Shown here: positions 1 to 8,370 of the stretch, one piece after another
Layout: each line of letters opens with the position of its first letter
Numbering within the stretch: position 1 is the stretch's first letter
From: Devosia soli
GTDB taxonomy: Bacteria > Pseudomonadota > Alphaproteobacteria > Rhizobiales > Devosiaceae
DNA length: 64,000 nucleotides
Direction: 5' to 3'
NCBI RefSeq assembly: GCF_000970455.1
Contig: NZ_LAJG01000021.1
Coordinates: 62,001-126,000 of the forward strand
The notes under the pieces: generated by a model
Databases searched by the model: none
What the model was told of the DNA's origin: nothing
What the model saw: the letters and a program-made list of their open reading frames with translations, nothing else
Made by a program: the position numbers and the translations under genes

Positions 1-40
1 ATCTCTCGCAAGGCGTCAACTGACATGTTAGCGTTACCCC

Positions 41-2959
41 ATGCAGCAAGCCGTTCAGTATTCGACCCAGCCCAAGGCCCAGACCCCCGATCGCCTCGCG
101 GCTGGTGAACGTGTCGCCGCCCGCCTCAAGGGCGTGGTCAAAGGCGCCATCCATACCGATCCACTGATGACCTACGCCTGGAGCGGCGATGCCAGTTCCT
201 ATCGGCTGATCCCGGCCGTCGTGGTCTTCGTCAATTCCGAGGATGATGTCCGCGCCGTTTTCAGGGCCGCGCGCGCGGAGGGTCTGCCCGTCACCTTCCG
301 CGCTGCCGGCACCTCGCTCTCGGGCCAGGCCGTCACCGATGGCGTCCTCGCTGTCTTGGGCGATGGCTGGCGCAAGCTTGACATCCATCCCGGCGCCGAA
401 AAGATCACCCTCGGCCCCGCCATCATCGTCGCCGAAGCCAACAGGGCCCTTAAACCCTACGACAAGAAGATCGGTCCCGATCCGGCCTCGCAGGCCACCT
501 GCAAGATCGGTGGCGTCGTCAATAACAACTCCTCGGGCATGTGCTGCGGTGTGGCGCAAAACACCTATCACACCATGGCCCGCCTCCGGATCGTCCTCAC
601 CGACGGCACCATGCTCGATTCAGGCGATGCCGCCAGCCGCGACGCCTTTCGCGTTTCGCACGCTAGCATGCTGCGCGCCCTCGATGACCTTCACCACGAG
701 ATCATGGCCGATAGCGAACTGGTCGCGCTGATCCGTCATAAATACCGGATCAAGAACACCGTCGGCTATTCGCTCAATGCCCTCGTCGATTATCACGACC
801 CGCTCGATATCCTCATCCACCTCATGGTCGGGTCCGAAGGCACGCTGGGCTTCGTCTCGGAAGTCACCTACAACACCGTCCCCGAACATCCCTTCAAGGC
901 CACTGGCCTTATCCCCTTCCCCGATCCGCAATCGGCTGGCCGCGCCATCATCGAAATGGCCAATGGCGGCGTCCAGGTCACGACCGGGGTCACCGCCGCC
1001 GAATATATCGAGCGCCGCGCTCTGACGACGGTCGAGCACCTGCCCCCGATGCAGCCGCTTCTCCCTTGGCTCGGCACGGATTCTCCCGCCGTCCTCATCG
1101 ACGTCACCGCCCCTGACGCGGAAACGCTCGCCATCGAGGTCGCAAAGACGCAAGAGCTGCTGGCCCGCCACGGCGCCACCCATATCGATCTCTCGACCGA
1201 CGAACATCGCAGCCACGCCCTCTGGGATATTCGAAAGGGCTTTTTCACTTCGGCCGGTGCCGCCCGCCCCAAGGGCTCGATCATGCTGACCGAAGACGTC
1301 GCCGCCCCCATCGAGCGCCTTGCTGAATTCGTCGTCGATCTGCGCACCATGCTTGACGATCACGGCTATACCGACGCCGTCATTTTCGGTCACGCGCTCG
1401 CCGGCAATCTTCACTTCCAGATGGGCGACGATTTTTCCAAGCCTGGCGCTGCCGAAAAATTCGACATCTTCAACCAGGCCCTCAGCACCCTCGTCTCCGG
1501 GCGCTATGGCGGCTCGCTCAAGGCCGAGCACGGCACCGGCCGCGCCATCGCGCCCTTCGTCGAGGCCGAGTGGGGGTCTGCAGCCTATGCGATCATGCAT
1601 CGCATCAAGGCCCTGTTCGATCCCGAGCGCCTCCTCAATCCCGGCGTGCTTCTCAACGACGACCCAAAGATCCACGTCAAGAACCTCAAACTCATGCCGC
1701 TGGCGGACGAGGTCGTCGATCTCTGCATCGAATGCGGGTTTTGCGAACCTGCCTGCCCCAGCCACCATATGACGCTGACCCCGCGCCAGCGCATCGCCGT
1801 CACCCGCGAACGCGCCCGCCTCCGCGCCTCTGGCGAAGACGCGGCGCGCCTCGAAAAACTCGACGCCGATTTCCAATATGCCGGCATGGACACCTGCGCC
1901 GCCTGTAATCTCTGCTCGCTCCGCTGCCCCGTCGGCATCGAAACCGGCACGATGATTCTCGGCGAGCGCGCCCGCCGCCGTGGCGCAACGGCCCAATCCG
2001 TCGCCCGCTTTGCCGCAGATCATCGCGGCACGGTTGAAAGGTTCATGCGCGGAGGCGTGGCAATTGCCGATGCCGCCCGCACCATCATTCCCGCGCCTGC
2101 AATCGAAGCGGTCACCGAAACCGCACGCCGCCTGACCAACAAACATGTGCCTCGCGTTTCCCGCGCCCTCCACCACGGCCCCGGCGCCCCAAAGCCGACG
2201 GAAACCCGCCAGCATCCAAAGAAAACCGGCTTTCCCGTGCCGATTACCCAGACCGGCCGGCCTTCGGTCGTGTATTTCCCTGCCTGCCCCAGCCGCATGT
2301 TCGGCGCGCCCAAAACCGAGCACGATCTCCTCGACACGCCCGCCGCCATGGTCGCCCTACTCGAGCGCGCCGGCTTCGACGTCATCGTGCCCGAGCACCT
2401 GACCGGCCAATGCTGCGGACAGCCGTTCCAGTCCAAGGGTTTTCCCGAGCAAGCCGCCGAAGTCGGCAAGGCCCTCAAATCCGAACTGTCCTCCCTCTCC
2501 GACGCCGGTCGCCTCAAAATCGTGACCGACGCCTCGACCTGCGCAAAACACCTGCGCGAGTTCCCCGGCGATGCTGCCGTGTCCGACTCCCCGCAATTCC
2601 TCCTCGCCGAAATCCTGCCGCGCCTCACCATCACTCAAAAACTCGACAGCGTCGCGGTCCACCACAACTGCTCCGCCCAGCGCCTCGCCGAGCAGCCCGC
2701 CACTGAAACCCTAGCCGGTGCCTGCGCCGACGAGATCGCCGTCCTCTCCTCGATCAATTGCTGCGGCTACTCGGGCGACAAGGGCCTCTTCATCCCCGAA
2801 CTCAATGCCCACGCGACCCGCCGCATCCACAATGACATCCCGGCCAACTGCAGCCTCGGCATCTCTACCGTCTCCACCTGCGCCTCCGGCCTCACCGAAC
2901 ATGCCGGCGTGCCGTTCGTGAGCCTCGCAAGCCTTTTGGAATGGGCTAGCCGGCCCTAA
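41..2959 (+). CDS. FAD-binding and Fe-S 2-hydroxyacid dehydrogenase, YdiJ-like
   Basis: Large flavo-iron-sulfur dehydrogenase of the YdiJ / D-lactate / D-2-hydroxyglutarate dehydrogenase type. FAD oxidises a 2-hydroxyacid and electrons leave through Fe-S clusters, presumably to the quinone pool. Visible in order: a FAD_binding_4 fold (about residues 50-270, flavin loop RAAGTSLSGQA near 87), a FAD-oxidase C domain (about 280-545), two ferredoxin-type clusters CIECGFCEPACP (about 562) and CAACNLCSLRCP (about 618), and a C-terminal cysteine-rich domain with CCGQPF and INCCGYSGDKG. At 972 aa it is full length for the fused family. The ATG at 41 leaves only 40 bases of upstream sequence in view, so its promoter cannot be judged. 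It stands alone; a palindromic repeat follows its stop. The exact substrate cannot be told from sequence. Confidence 0.9.
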   Translation: MQQAVQYSTQPKAQTPDRLAAGERVAARLKGVVKGAIHTDPLMTYAWSGDASSYRLIPAVVVFVNSEDDVRAVFRAARAEGLPVTFRAAGTSLSGQAVTDGVLAVLGDGWRKLDIHPGAEKITLGPAIIVAEANRALKPYDKKIGPDPASQATCKIGGVVNNNSSGMCCGVAQNTYHTMARLRIVLTDGTMLDSGDAASRDAFRVSHASMLRALDDLHHEIMADSELVALIRHKYRIKNTVGYSLNALVDYHDPLDILIHLMVGSEGTLGFVSEVTYNTVPEHPFKATGLIPFPDPQSAGRAIIEMANGGVQVTTGVTAAEYIERRALTTVEHLPPMQPLLPWLGTDSPAVLIDVTAPDAETLAIEVAKTQELLARHGATHIDLSTDEHRSHALWDIRKGFFTSAGAARPKGSIMLTEDVAAPIERLAEFVVDLRTMLDDHGYTDAVIFGHALAGNLHFQMGDDFSKPGAAEKFDIFNQALSTLVSGRYGGSLKAEHGTGRAIAPFVEAEWGSAAYAIMHRIKALFDPERLLNPGVLLNDDPKIHVKNLKLMPLADEVVDLCIECGFCEPACPSHHMTLTPRQRIAVTRERARLRASGEDAARLEKLDADFQYAGMDTCAACNLCSLRCPVGIETGTMILGERARRRGATAQSVARFAADHRGTVERFMRGGVAIADAARTIIPAPAIEAVTETARRLTNKHVPRVSRALHHGPGAPKPTETRQHPKKTGFPVPITQTGRPSVVYFPACPSRMFGAPKTEHDLLDTPAAMVALLERAGFDVIVPEHLTGQCCGQPFQSKGFPEQAAEVGKALKSELSSLSDAGRLKIVTDASTCAKHLREFPGDAAVSDSPQFLLAEILPRLTITQKLDSVAVHHNCSAQRLAEQPATETLAGACADEIAVLSSINCCGYSGDKGLFIPELNAHATRRIHNDIPANCSLGISTVSTCASGLTEHAGVPFVSLASLLEWASRP

Positions 2960-2978
2960 GGCGAAACGGTCTGCCGAT

Positions 2979-3093
2979 CACCCCCTCCCAACCTCCCCCA
3001 TCAAGGGGGGGTGCCGCATCGCGTTTGTGGCACAAATTTCACCCAATCACCGGCAGATACCTCCCCCTAGATGGGGGAGGCTAGGAGGGGGTG
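2979..3093. repeat. Compound intergenic palindrome, family A (two inverted units)
   Basis: Two C/G-tract units in inverted orientation. The left arm 2979-2999 and the reverse complement of the right arm 3073-3093 agree at 19 of 21 positions (core caccccctcccaacctcccc). Each unit can also fold on itself, for example cctcccc/ggggagg at 3060-3080. The reverse complement of the left unit is nearly identical to the unit at about 46704-46742. It lies between the stop of the dehydrogenase gene and the padR promoter. It resembles REP/BIME-type elements; a terminator role for the upstream gene is also possible. Confidence 0.75.
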
Positions 3094-3142
3094 TGTTCCG
3101 TTACGCACCAAATCCCGAACACCCCGCTTATAAAACTTTCAT

Positions 3143-3154
3143 AAGATATATCTT
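3143..3154. promoter_or_regulatory. Perfect palindrome aagatatatctt, probable PadR operator
   Basis: The 12-base sequence aagatatatctt equals its own reverse complement. It lies 64 bases before the padR start inside an unusually AT-rich stretch (3127-3158) of an otherwise GC-rich region. PadR-family regulators commonly bind AT-rich palindromes in their own promoters, so autoregulation is the simplest reading. This is inference from position and symmetry. Confidence 0.55.
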
Positions 3155-3218
3155 GAAACCCCGCCGCCTCGCGCCAATCTCACTTTCACAGGCTTTGAAA
3201 ACATATCGGAGACACATC

Positions 3219-3917
3219 ATGTCCAACTGGCGTAATGGTGAACCCAACTGGCGGCGCTTCGAGCAGATGGCCCGCCGCGGCTGGGGCAAATTCCAGCAAA
3301 ATCTCGGCGATGAAGACCTCGGCCAATGGGGCGGCAATTTCCGCGTCGGCCGCATGCTCGCCTCGGGCGACGTTCGTCTTGTCGCGCTCTATCTGATCGA
3401 GCAGCAACCGCGGCACGGCTATGACCTGATCAAGGCCATCGAAGAGCGCTCGAACGGCGTTTATTCCCCGAGCCCCGGCATCGTCTATCCGGCCCTGACC
3501 TATCTCGAGGAAGCCGGCTATGTGACGTCCTCCGCCGAGGGCAATAAGAAGCTCTATACGATCACCGACGAAGGCCGCACGCATCTCGGTGAAAACCGCG
3601 AAGCCGTCGCCTCGACCCTCGATTTCCTTGCGCGCACTGGCGAGCAGTTCAACCGATTTCGCGAGTTCGTTCGTGCCGATTGGCCCTTTGGCGGGCGCCC
3701 CGGCGAAGGCCACGAGCCACCGCATGCACGTCATCACCATGAGGATCGTCCGCTCCGCGATGCGGTTCCCGAACTCGACGAGGCCCGCAAGGCCCTCAAG
3801 GGCGCCATCAAGAAAGCCCGCCACGGCTCCGAAGACCAGCAGCGCCGCGCCGCCGAAATCTTGCGCCGCGCCGCAGCCGAGGTCGAAGGCCTGGGTGAGG
3901 ACGACGTGGATCTCTAG
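3219..3917 (+). CDS. PadR family transcriptional regulator with His-rich tail
   Basis: DNA-binding repressor of 232 aa. The PadR winged-helix domain spans about residues 50-125, with DVRLVALYLIEQQPRHGYDL, SPSPGIVYPALTYLEEAGYV and KKLYTITDEG; the last two match the recognition helix and wing of the family. After it comes a charged segment with a histidine cluster (HEPPHARHHHED, about residues 167-178) and a helical acidic C-terminus. Start chosen at ATG 3219 because cggagac precedes it at good spacing and the frame upstream runs through a repeat. The His cluster recalls the metal-responsive E. coli YqjI, although there the metal region is N-terminal; metal sensing is therefore only a suggestion. 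Transcribed alone, with a probable self-operator upstream. Confidence 0.85.
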   Translation: MSNWRNGEPNWRRFEQMARRGWGKFQQNLGDEDLGQWGGNFRVGRMLASGDVRLVALYLIEQQPRHGYDLIKAIEERSNGVYSPSPGIVYPALTYLEEAGYVTSSAEGNKKLYTITDEGRTHLGENREAVASTLDFLARTGEQFNRFREFVRADWPFGGRPGEGHEPPHARHHHEDRPLRDAVPELDEARKALKGAIKKARHGSEDQQRRAAEILRRAAAEVEGLGEDDVDL

Positions 3918-3961
3918 GCTCTGACGCCGAACCGTCAGTAGTCCTCCGACCTTGCGTGCAC

Positions 3962-4035
3962 CGTCATTGCCCGGCTCGTCCGGGCAATCCATCTCGCCTC
4001 CGCATGGACCACCCGGACAAACCGGGTGGTGATGG
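3962..4035. repeat. Intergenic double-hairpin repeat, family B copy 1
   Basis: A 74-base element made of two hairpins: gcccggctcgtccgggc and, about 20 bases on, ccacccggacaaaccgggtgg. A second copy lies at 45284-45357 with the same order and spacing. It sits between the convergent padR and tetR genes, where it could also stop transcription from both sides. Confidence 0.75.
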
Positions 4036-4092
4036 CGTTAAAATTCTATCCGACTATCGCGACCAAAGTGCTCGGGTAGCCATAGGTCGGTA

Positions 4093-4773
4093 CTACGCTC
4101 CCGGCTTCGCCCGCAGATAATCGAGCACCATCTGCACCGCATGCGCTTCGCGCTCCTGCACCATCCCGACGCTCGAGAGGTCCCGCTCGAAGATCACCGA
4201 CAGCGTCGCCGTGTTCGACACGTAGAAAAATCCCAGCGCCGCAACGGAAATATAGAGCTGCACCGGATCGACATCGCGTCGGAACAGCCCTTCCTGGTTT
4301 CCCCGCTCGATGATCGCCGCAATCTGTCCCACGAGCGGAGAATGCAGCGCCTTGATATCGGGCAGCGTCTTCAAAAAACGCGCATTCTCGATGTTTTCCG
4401 TGCCCAGCAGGCGCGGAAACCAGGGATTGGCCAGAAAATGCCGGAAGGTGAAGCGCACCAGCCGGTCCATGGCCTGGATCGGATCATATTGATCAAGGCT
4501 CAGCGCCCGCTCGCCCCGGCGAATTTCCTGGTAGGCGTCGAGCAACACGGCCCGGTAGAGATCTTCCTTGTTGCCAAAATAGTGGTAAAGCAGCCGCTTG
4601 TTGGCGCCGGCGCGTTCCGCGATCGCATCGACCCGCGCCCCTTCAAAACCCCGATCGGCAAACTCGACGCGCGCTGCCGCAAGGATCGACGCCTTGGTCT
4701 TGGCCGAGTTGCGCGTCCGCTTGCGTACGATCTCGGGCTCGGCGTCCGGTTCGGCAATCTTGATCTCTGACAC
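4093..4773 (-). CDS. TetR/AcrR family transcriptional regulator
   Basis: A 226-aa TetR repressor. The N-terminal HTH covers about residues 20-75: KTKASILAAARVEFADRGFE, then VDAIAERAGANKRLLYHYFGNKEDLY, the classic TetR recognition-helix sequence. The C-terminal ligand domain (about 90-220) resembles the RutR-type TetR_C group. The gene is divergent from the Gfo/Idh-DUF993-TIM-barrel operon starting at 5051, and the 277 bases between them hold a promoter with a TetR-like inverted repeat (5010-5025) and another palindrome (4804-4819). It is therefore the likely local regulator of that operon, released by a pathway intermediate. The ligand is unknown. Confidence 0.88.
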   Translation of the reverse strand: MSEIKIAEPDAEPEIVRKRTRNSAKTKASILAAARVEFADRGFEGARVDAIAERAGANKRLLYHYFGNKEDLYRAVLLDAYQEIRRGERALSLDQYDPIQAMDRLVRFTFRHFLANPWFPRLLGTENIENARFLKTLPDIKALHSPLVGQIAAIIERGNQEGLFRRDVDPVQLYISVAALGFFYVSNTATLSVIFERDLSSVGMVQEREAHAVQMVLDYLRAKPGA

Positions 4774-4803
4774 GCGGCAGCCTCATTGCACCCGAGAAGG
4801 GAT

Positions 4804-4819
4804 TATCGGCAGGCCGATA
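4804..4819. promoter_or_regulatory. Palindrome in the tetR leader or promoter
   Basis: tatcggc-ag-gccgata is a perfect 7-base inverted repeat with a 2-base centre. It lies 31 bases upstream of the tetR start on the minus strand. It could be an autoregulatory operator or a small hairpin at the 5' end of the tetR transcript. It does not match the gtaac/gttac repeat on the operon side. Confidence 0.35.
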
Positions 4820-4978
4820 GCAGCTTGCGCCCCCGCCGGTAAAGCGCAGGCGTAGCCTTGTGGCGCCCTCCTCCTCAAGTCGACGCCTTTTGGGGGAGTC
4901 TCCGCCGGGCGGCAGAGCCTGTCAAGCATAAGTAACCTTCCGGTGCCTTTCGCATGCCACGGCCAAACACTTGCGTGC

Positions 4979-5025
4979 TTGACGCAACGGCCAAAGCGTC
5001 TGTATCTAAGTAACCAGTCAGTTAC
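4979..5025 (+). promoter_or_regulatory. Sigma-70-like promoter with TetR-type operator
   Basis: TTGACG (4979-4984), an 18-base spacer and TATCTA (5003-5008) form a good -35/-10 pair. Directly after it lies gtaac-cagtca-gttac (5010-5025), an inverted repeat with the ACC...GGT-type symmetry common in TetR operators; bound there, a repressor would cover the transcription start. A related but weaker sequence, agtaaccttccggt, lies at 4931-4944. The operon start codon is at 5051, preceded by ggaggag. Confidence 0.55.
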
Positions 5026-5050
5026 ACCGCACAAGCGGCCGGAGGAGAAA

Positions 5051-6202
5051 ATGGCGGATCAACGCATCGGCATCATCATGCATGGCGTCACGGGGCGCAT
5101 GGGCTACAACCAGCATCTGGTGCGCTCCATTCTCGCCATTCGCGATTCTGGTGGCATTGCGCTCAAGAACGGCGATCGTCTCGTTGTCGATCCGATCATC
5201 GTTGGCCGCGACCGCGACAAGATCGAGCGCCTCGCCAAGAAGCACAATATTGCGCGCTGGGGCACCGATCTCGATGCCGCCCTGGCCGATCCCGATGACA
5301 CCATCTTCTTCGATGCCGGCACGACGCTGATGCGCGCTGGCCTCCTCGAACGGGCCCTTGCTGCCGGCAAGCACGTCTATTGCGAAAAGCCGACTTCGGA
5401 CGATCTCGACGTCGCCGTCAATCTCGCCAAGACCGCCCGCGCCTCGGGCCTCAAGCATGGCGTCGTGCAGGACAAGCTCTTCCTGCCGGGCCTCATGAAA
5501 ATCAAGATGCTGAAAGATTCCGGCTTCTTTGGCGATATTTTGTCAGTTCGCGGCGAATTTGGTTATTGGGTCTTCGAAGGCGACTGGCAGAAGGCGCAGC
5601 GCCCCTCGTGGAACTATCGCAAGGCCGATGGCGGCGGCATCATTCTCGATATGCTCTGCCACTGGCGCTATGTGCTCGATAACCTCTTCGGCGAGGTCAA
5701 AGCCGTCTCCTGCTTAGGGGCCACCCACATTCCGAGCCGCGTCGATGAAAACGGCAACCGCTTCAAGGCAGATACCGATGACGCCGCTTACGCAACCTTC
5801 GAACTCGAAGGCGGCGTGATCGCCCAGATCAATTCGAGCTGGACCACCCGCGTCCGCCGCGACGATCTCGTCACCTTCCATGTCGATGGCACCCATGGCT
5901 CGGCCGTTGCGGGCCTCCACAAATGCTGGACCCAGCACCGCGTCAATACGCCGAAACCGGTCTGGAATCCGGATCAGCCGCAGACCATGAACTTCTTCAA
6001 CGATTGGGAAGAAGTCCCGGACAATTGGCCCGCCGACAACGGTTTTAAGGTCCAGTGGGAAATGTTCCTCAAGCATGTGGCCGAAGACGCGCCATGGCCC
6101 TATGGCCTCGAAGCCGGCGCCAAGGGCGTCCAGCTCGCCGAGCTTGGTTTGAAGAGCTGGGCCGAGCGCCGCTGGCTCGACGTCCCGAAGCTGGAATTTT
6201 AA
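5051..6202 (+). CDS. Gfo/Idh/MocA family NAD(P)-dependent oxidoreductase
   Basis: A 383-aa sugar/polyol dehydrogenase of the Gfo/Idh/MocA type. The N-terminal Rossmann domain begins with a GVTGRMG loop (about residues 12-18). The diagnostic EKP motif occurs as HVYCEKPTSDD, with the lysine at residue 113. The C-terminal domain carries GGGIILDMLCHW, whose Asp and His fit the catalytic D-x3-H of this family. Start chosen at ATG 5051 because ggaggag precedes it by four bases. It is the first gene of an operon with a DUF993 protein and a TIM-barrel isomerase, controlled by the divergent TetR. The likely reaction is oxidation of a sugar hydroxyl with NAD(P)+; the substrate is unknown. Confidence 0.88.
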   Translation: MADQRIGIIMHGVTGRMGYNQHLVRSILAIRDSGGIALKNGDRLVVDPIIVGRDRDKIERLAKKHNIARWGTDLDAALADPDDTIFFDAGTTLMRAGLLERALAAGKHVYCEKPTSDDLDVAVNLAKTARASGLKHGVVQDKLFLPGLMKIKMLKDSGFFGDILSVRGEFGYWVFEGDWQKAQRPSWNYRKADGGGIILDMLCHWRYVLDNLFGEVKAVSCLGATHIPSRVDENGNRFKADTDDAAYATFELEGGVIAQINSSWTTRVRRDDLVTFHVDGTHGSAVAGLHKCWTQHRVNTPKPVWNPDQPQTMNFFNDWEEVPDNWPADNGFKVQWEMFLKHVAEDAPWPYGLEAGAKGVQLAELGLKSWAERRWLDVPKLEF

Positions 6203-6232
6203 GGGTCTAAAACCCTTTCCATCCCACCCACC

Positions 6233-6343
6233 GATGTCACCCCGGCGAAAGCCGGGGCCCATCTCCCGCAGATTGAGGGGCCATGATGGATCGGTATATG
6301 AAACCATCTCAGGATGGATCCCGGCCTTTGACGGGGTGACATC
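6233..6343. repeat. Intergenic palindrome, family C copy 1
   Basis: The ends gatgtcaccccg (6233-6244) and cggggtgacatc (6332-6343) are exact reverse complements 111 bases apart. The left end also forms its own hairpin, ccccggcgaaagccgggg. A shorter relative is at 18811-18895. The element fills most of the 172-base gap between the first two genes of the operon, so it is transcribed and could shape mRNA stability or relative expression. Confidence 0.7.
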
Positions 6344-6374
6344 CGAGTGCGCGAAGGCTGTGAGGGGAAAACCC

Positions 6375-7544
6375 ATGCCGACCATCAACCTGCCCAATCC
6401 CGACCGCTCGATCACGCCCTACACCCTGAGCGGCGACCCAATCCCCTTCGTCAAATTCAAGGCGACCGACTTTCCGCGCATTGCCTATTCGGCCGCCCAC
6501 GTTGTCGCCGACCCGCTTGCGATCCATGATCCCTGGCTGAGCCCGGCTATCGATTGGGATACGACGCTGAAATTCCGCCACCGCATGTGGGATCTCGGCC
6601 TCGGCGTTGCCGAAGCCATGGATACCGCCCAGCGCGGCATGGGCCTAACCTGGACCGAAGCGCAGGAACTGATCCGCCGCTCGCAGGCTGAAGCGCGTAC
6701 CCGCGACGATGCCCTCATCGCCTATGGCGCCGGCACCGATCACCTCGCCCCCGGCCCTGATGTCACCATCGACGACATTTTGCGCGCCTATGACGAACAG
6801 GTCGGTTTCGTCGAGGCCCAGGGCGGCCGCGTCATCCTCATGGCCAGCCGCGCCCTCGCAGCATCAGCCAAATCGCCCGACGATTACGCCCGCGTCTATG
6901 GCCATGTTCTTTCTCAAGTCAAACAGCCCGTCATCATGCATTGGCTGGGCGAAATGTTCGATCCGGCGCTCCAGGGCTATTGGGGCGATATCGACCACGA
7001 CAAGGCCATGGACACCTGCCTCGACGTCATCGCGGCCAATGCCGATAAGGTCGACGGCATCAAGATTTCCCTCCTCTCCGCCGAGAAGGAAATCGCCATG
7101 CGCCGCCGCCTGCCGGCCAACGTGAAGATGTATACCGGCGACGACTTCAACTACGCCGAACTCATCGCCGGTGACGATCAGGGCTATTCTCACGCCCTCC
7201 TCGGCATTTTCGACGCCATTGCCCCGGCCGCCTCTGCCGGTCTCGCCGCCCTCGGCGAAGGCAATACCCAAAAGTTCTTCGACATTCTCGAACCCACGGT
7301 TCCGCTCAGCCGCCACATCTTCGCGGCCCCGACGCGCTTTTATAAAACTGGCGTCGTCTTCCTCGCCTATCTCAATGGCCTGCAGGATCATTTCCAGATG
7401 ATCGGCGGCCAGCAGTCGACCCGCTCGGTCCAGCATCTTTCAGAGCTTTTCCGCCTTGCCGACAAGGCCCGGGTTCTGGCTGATCCGGAATTGGCAACGG
7501 CACGCATGAAGGCGGTCCTGCAGGTGAATGGAGTGCCGGCATGA
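6375..7544 (+). CDS. DUF993 protein, dihydrodipicolinate synthase/aldolase-like
   Basis: A 389-aa protein of the DUF993 group, a branch of the DHDPS/N-acetylneuraminate lyase class of TIM-barrel aldolases. KVDGIKISLL places a lysine at residue 230 where the Schiff-base lysine of this class is expected; MHWLGEMFDP and RVILMASRAL look like other barrel strands. Start at ATG 6375 follows gagggg; earlier in-frame starts would lie inside the repeat. Its stop overlaps the next gene by four bases (ATGA), so the two are translationally coupled. With a dehydrogenase and an isomerase-like partner, a retro-aldol cleavage of an oxidised sugar is plausible, but no member of the group is characterised to my knowledge. 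Confidence 0.78.
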   Translation: MPTINLPNPDRSITPYTLSGDPIPFVKFKATDFPRIAYSAAHVVADPLAIHDPWLSPAIDWDTTLKFRHRMWDLGLGVAEAMDTAQRGMGLTWTEAQELIRRSQAEARTRDDALIAYGAGTDHLAPGPDVTIDDILRAYDEQVGFVEAQGGRVILMASRALAASAKSPDDYARVYGHVLSQVKQPVIMHWLGEMFDPALQGYWGDIDHDKAMDTCLDVIAANADKVDGIKISLLSAEKEIAMRRRLPANVKMYTGDDFNYAELIAGDDQGYSHALLGIFDAIAPAASAGLAALGEGNTQKFFDILEPTVPLSRHIFAAPTRFYKTGVVFLAYLNGLQDHFQMIGGQQSTRSVQHLSELFRLADKARVLADPELATARMKAVLQVNGVPA

Positions 7545-8365
7545 CCGAACGGAAAACCTCGCTCAATCTCGCCACGACCCGCCAGCAATGGGATTTTGCC
7601 GAAGCCGTCGATGGGTGCCTACGCGCCGGCATCACTGCCATCTCGCCCTGGCGCGACCAGATCGCCGCAATCGGCCTTGATGAAGCCGCGCGCATCGTGC
7701 GCGACAACAAGCTACAGGTGACCGGCGTCTGTCGCGGTGGCATGTTCCCCGCCGAAACGGCCGATGGCCGCCAAAAGCAGATCGACGACAATCTTCGCGC
7801 CATAGACGAAGCCGCCGCGCTCAATGCCGATTGCCTCGTCCTCGTCGTCGGTGGCCTGCCTGGGTCCTCAAAAGACCTTCCCGGCGCCCGCAAGATGGTC
7901 AGCGACGGCATCGCCGCCATGCTGCCCCATGCCCGCGCATCTGGCGTCAAGATCGCCATCGAGCCGCTGCACCCGATGTATGCGGCGGACCGCGCCTGCG
8001 TGAACACGATCGATCAGGCCCTCGATATCTGTGAAGACCTCGGGGAAACCGTGGGCGTCGCCATCGACGTCTACCATGTCTGGTGGGACCCGAACCTGGC
8101 CCAGGCCATCGCTCGCGCGGGCCGCATGAAGCGCATCTTTGCCCACCACATCTGCGATTGGCTCGTCCCCACAAAAGATATGCTGCTTGATCGCGGCATG
8201 ATGGGCGATGGCGTCATTGACCTGCCCGCCATCCGCAGGATGATCGAAGATGCCGGTTTCTTCGGCCCGCAGGAAGTCGAGATCTTTTCTCAGGACAATT
8301 GGTGGAAGCGCCCCGGCGACGAAGTCTTGGCCGTCATCAAGGACCGCGTCGCAACGGTCTGCTAA
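7541..8365 (+). CDS. Sugar phosphate isomerase/epimerase-like TIM-barrel protein
   Basis: A 274-aa protein of the xylose-isomerase-like (AP endonuclease 2) TIM-barrel family. Likely metal ligands are the Glu in IAIEPLHPMYA, the Asp/His in AIDVYHVWWDPN, the His in FAHHICDW and the Glu in QEVEIFS, the usual E-D-H-E arrangement for a divalent metal. Its ATG overlaps the stop of the DUF993 gene, and a strong terminator follows the stop, so it ends the operon. A metal-dependent isomerase, epimerase or lyase acting on a keto sugar fits the neighbours. The substrate cannot be predicted. Confidence 0.82.
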   Translation: MTERKTSLNLATTRQQWDFAEAVDGCLRAGITAISPWRDQIAAIGLDEAARIVRDNKLQVTGVCRGGMFPAETADGRQKQIDDNLRAIDEAAALNADCLVLVVGGLPGSSKDLPGARKMVSDGIAAMLPHARASGVKIAIEPLHPMYAADRACVNTIDQALDICEDLGETVGVAIDVYHVWWDPNLAQAIARAGRMKRIFAHHICDWLVPTKDMLLDRGMMGDGVIDLPAIRRMIEDAGFFGPQEVEIFSQDNWWKRPGDEVLAVIKDRVATVC

Positions 8366-8370
8366 AACAA

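Noticed and set aside
620..2323. Long open frame on the minus strand opposite the FAD/Fe-S dehydrogenase gene
   Set aside because: GC-rich codon bias opens antisense frames; the + strand product has clear domains and the antisense product has none.
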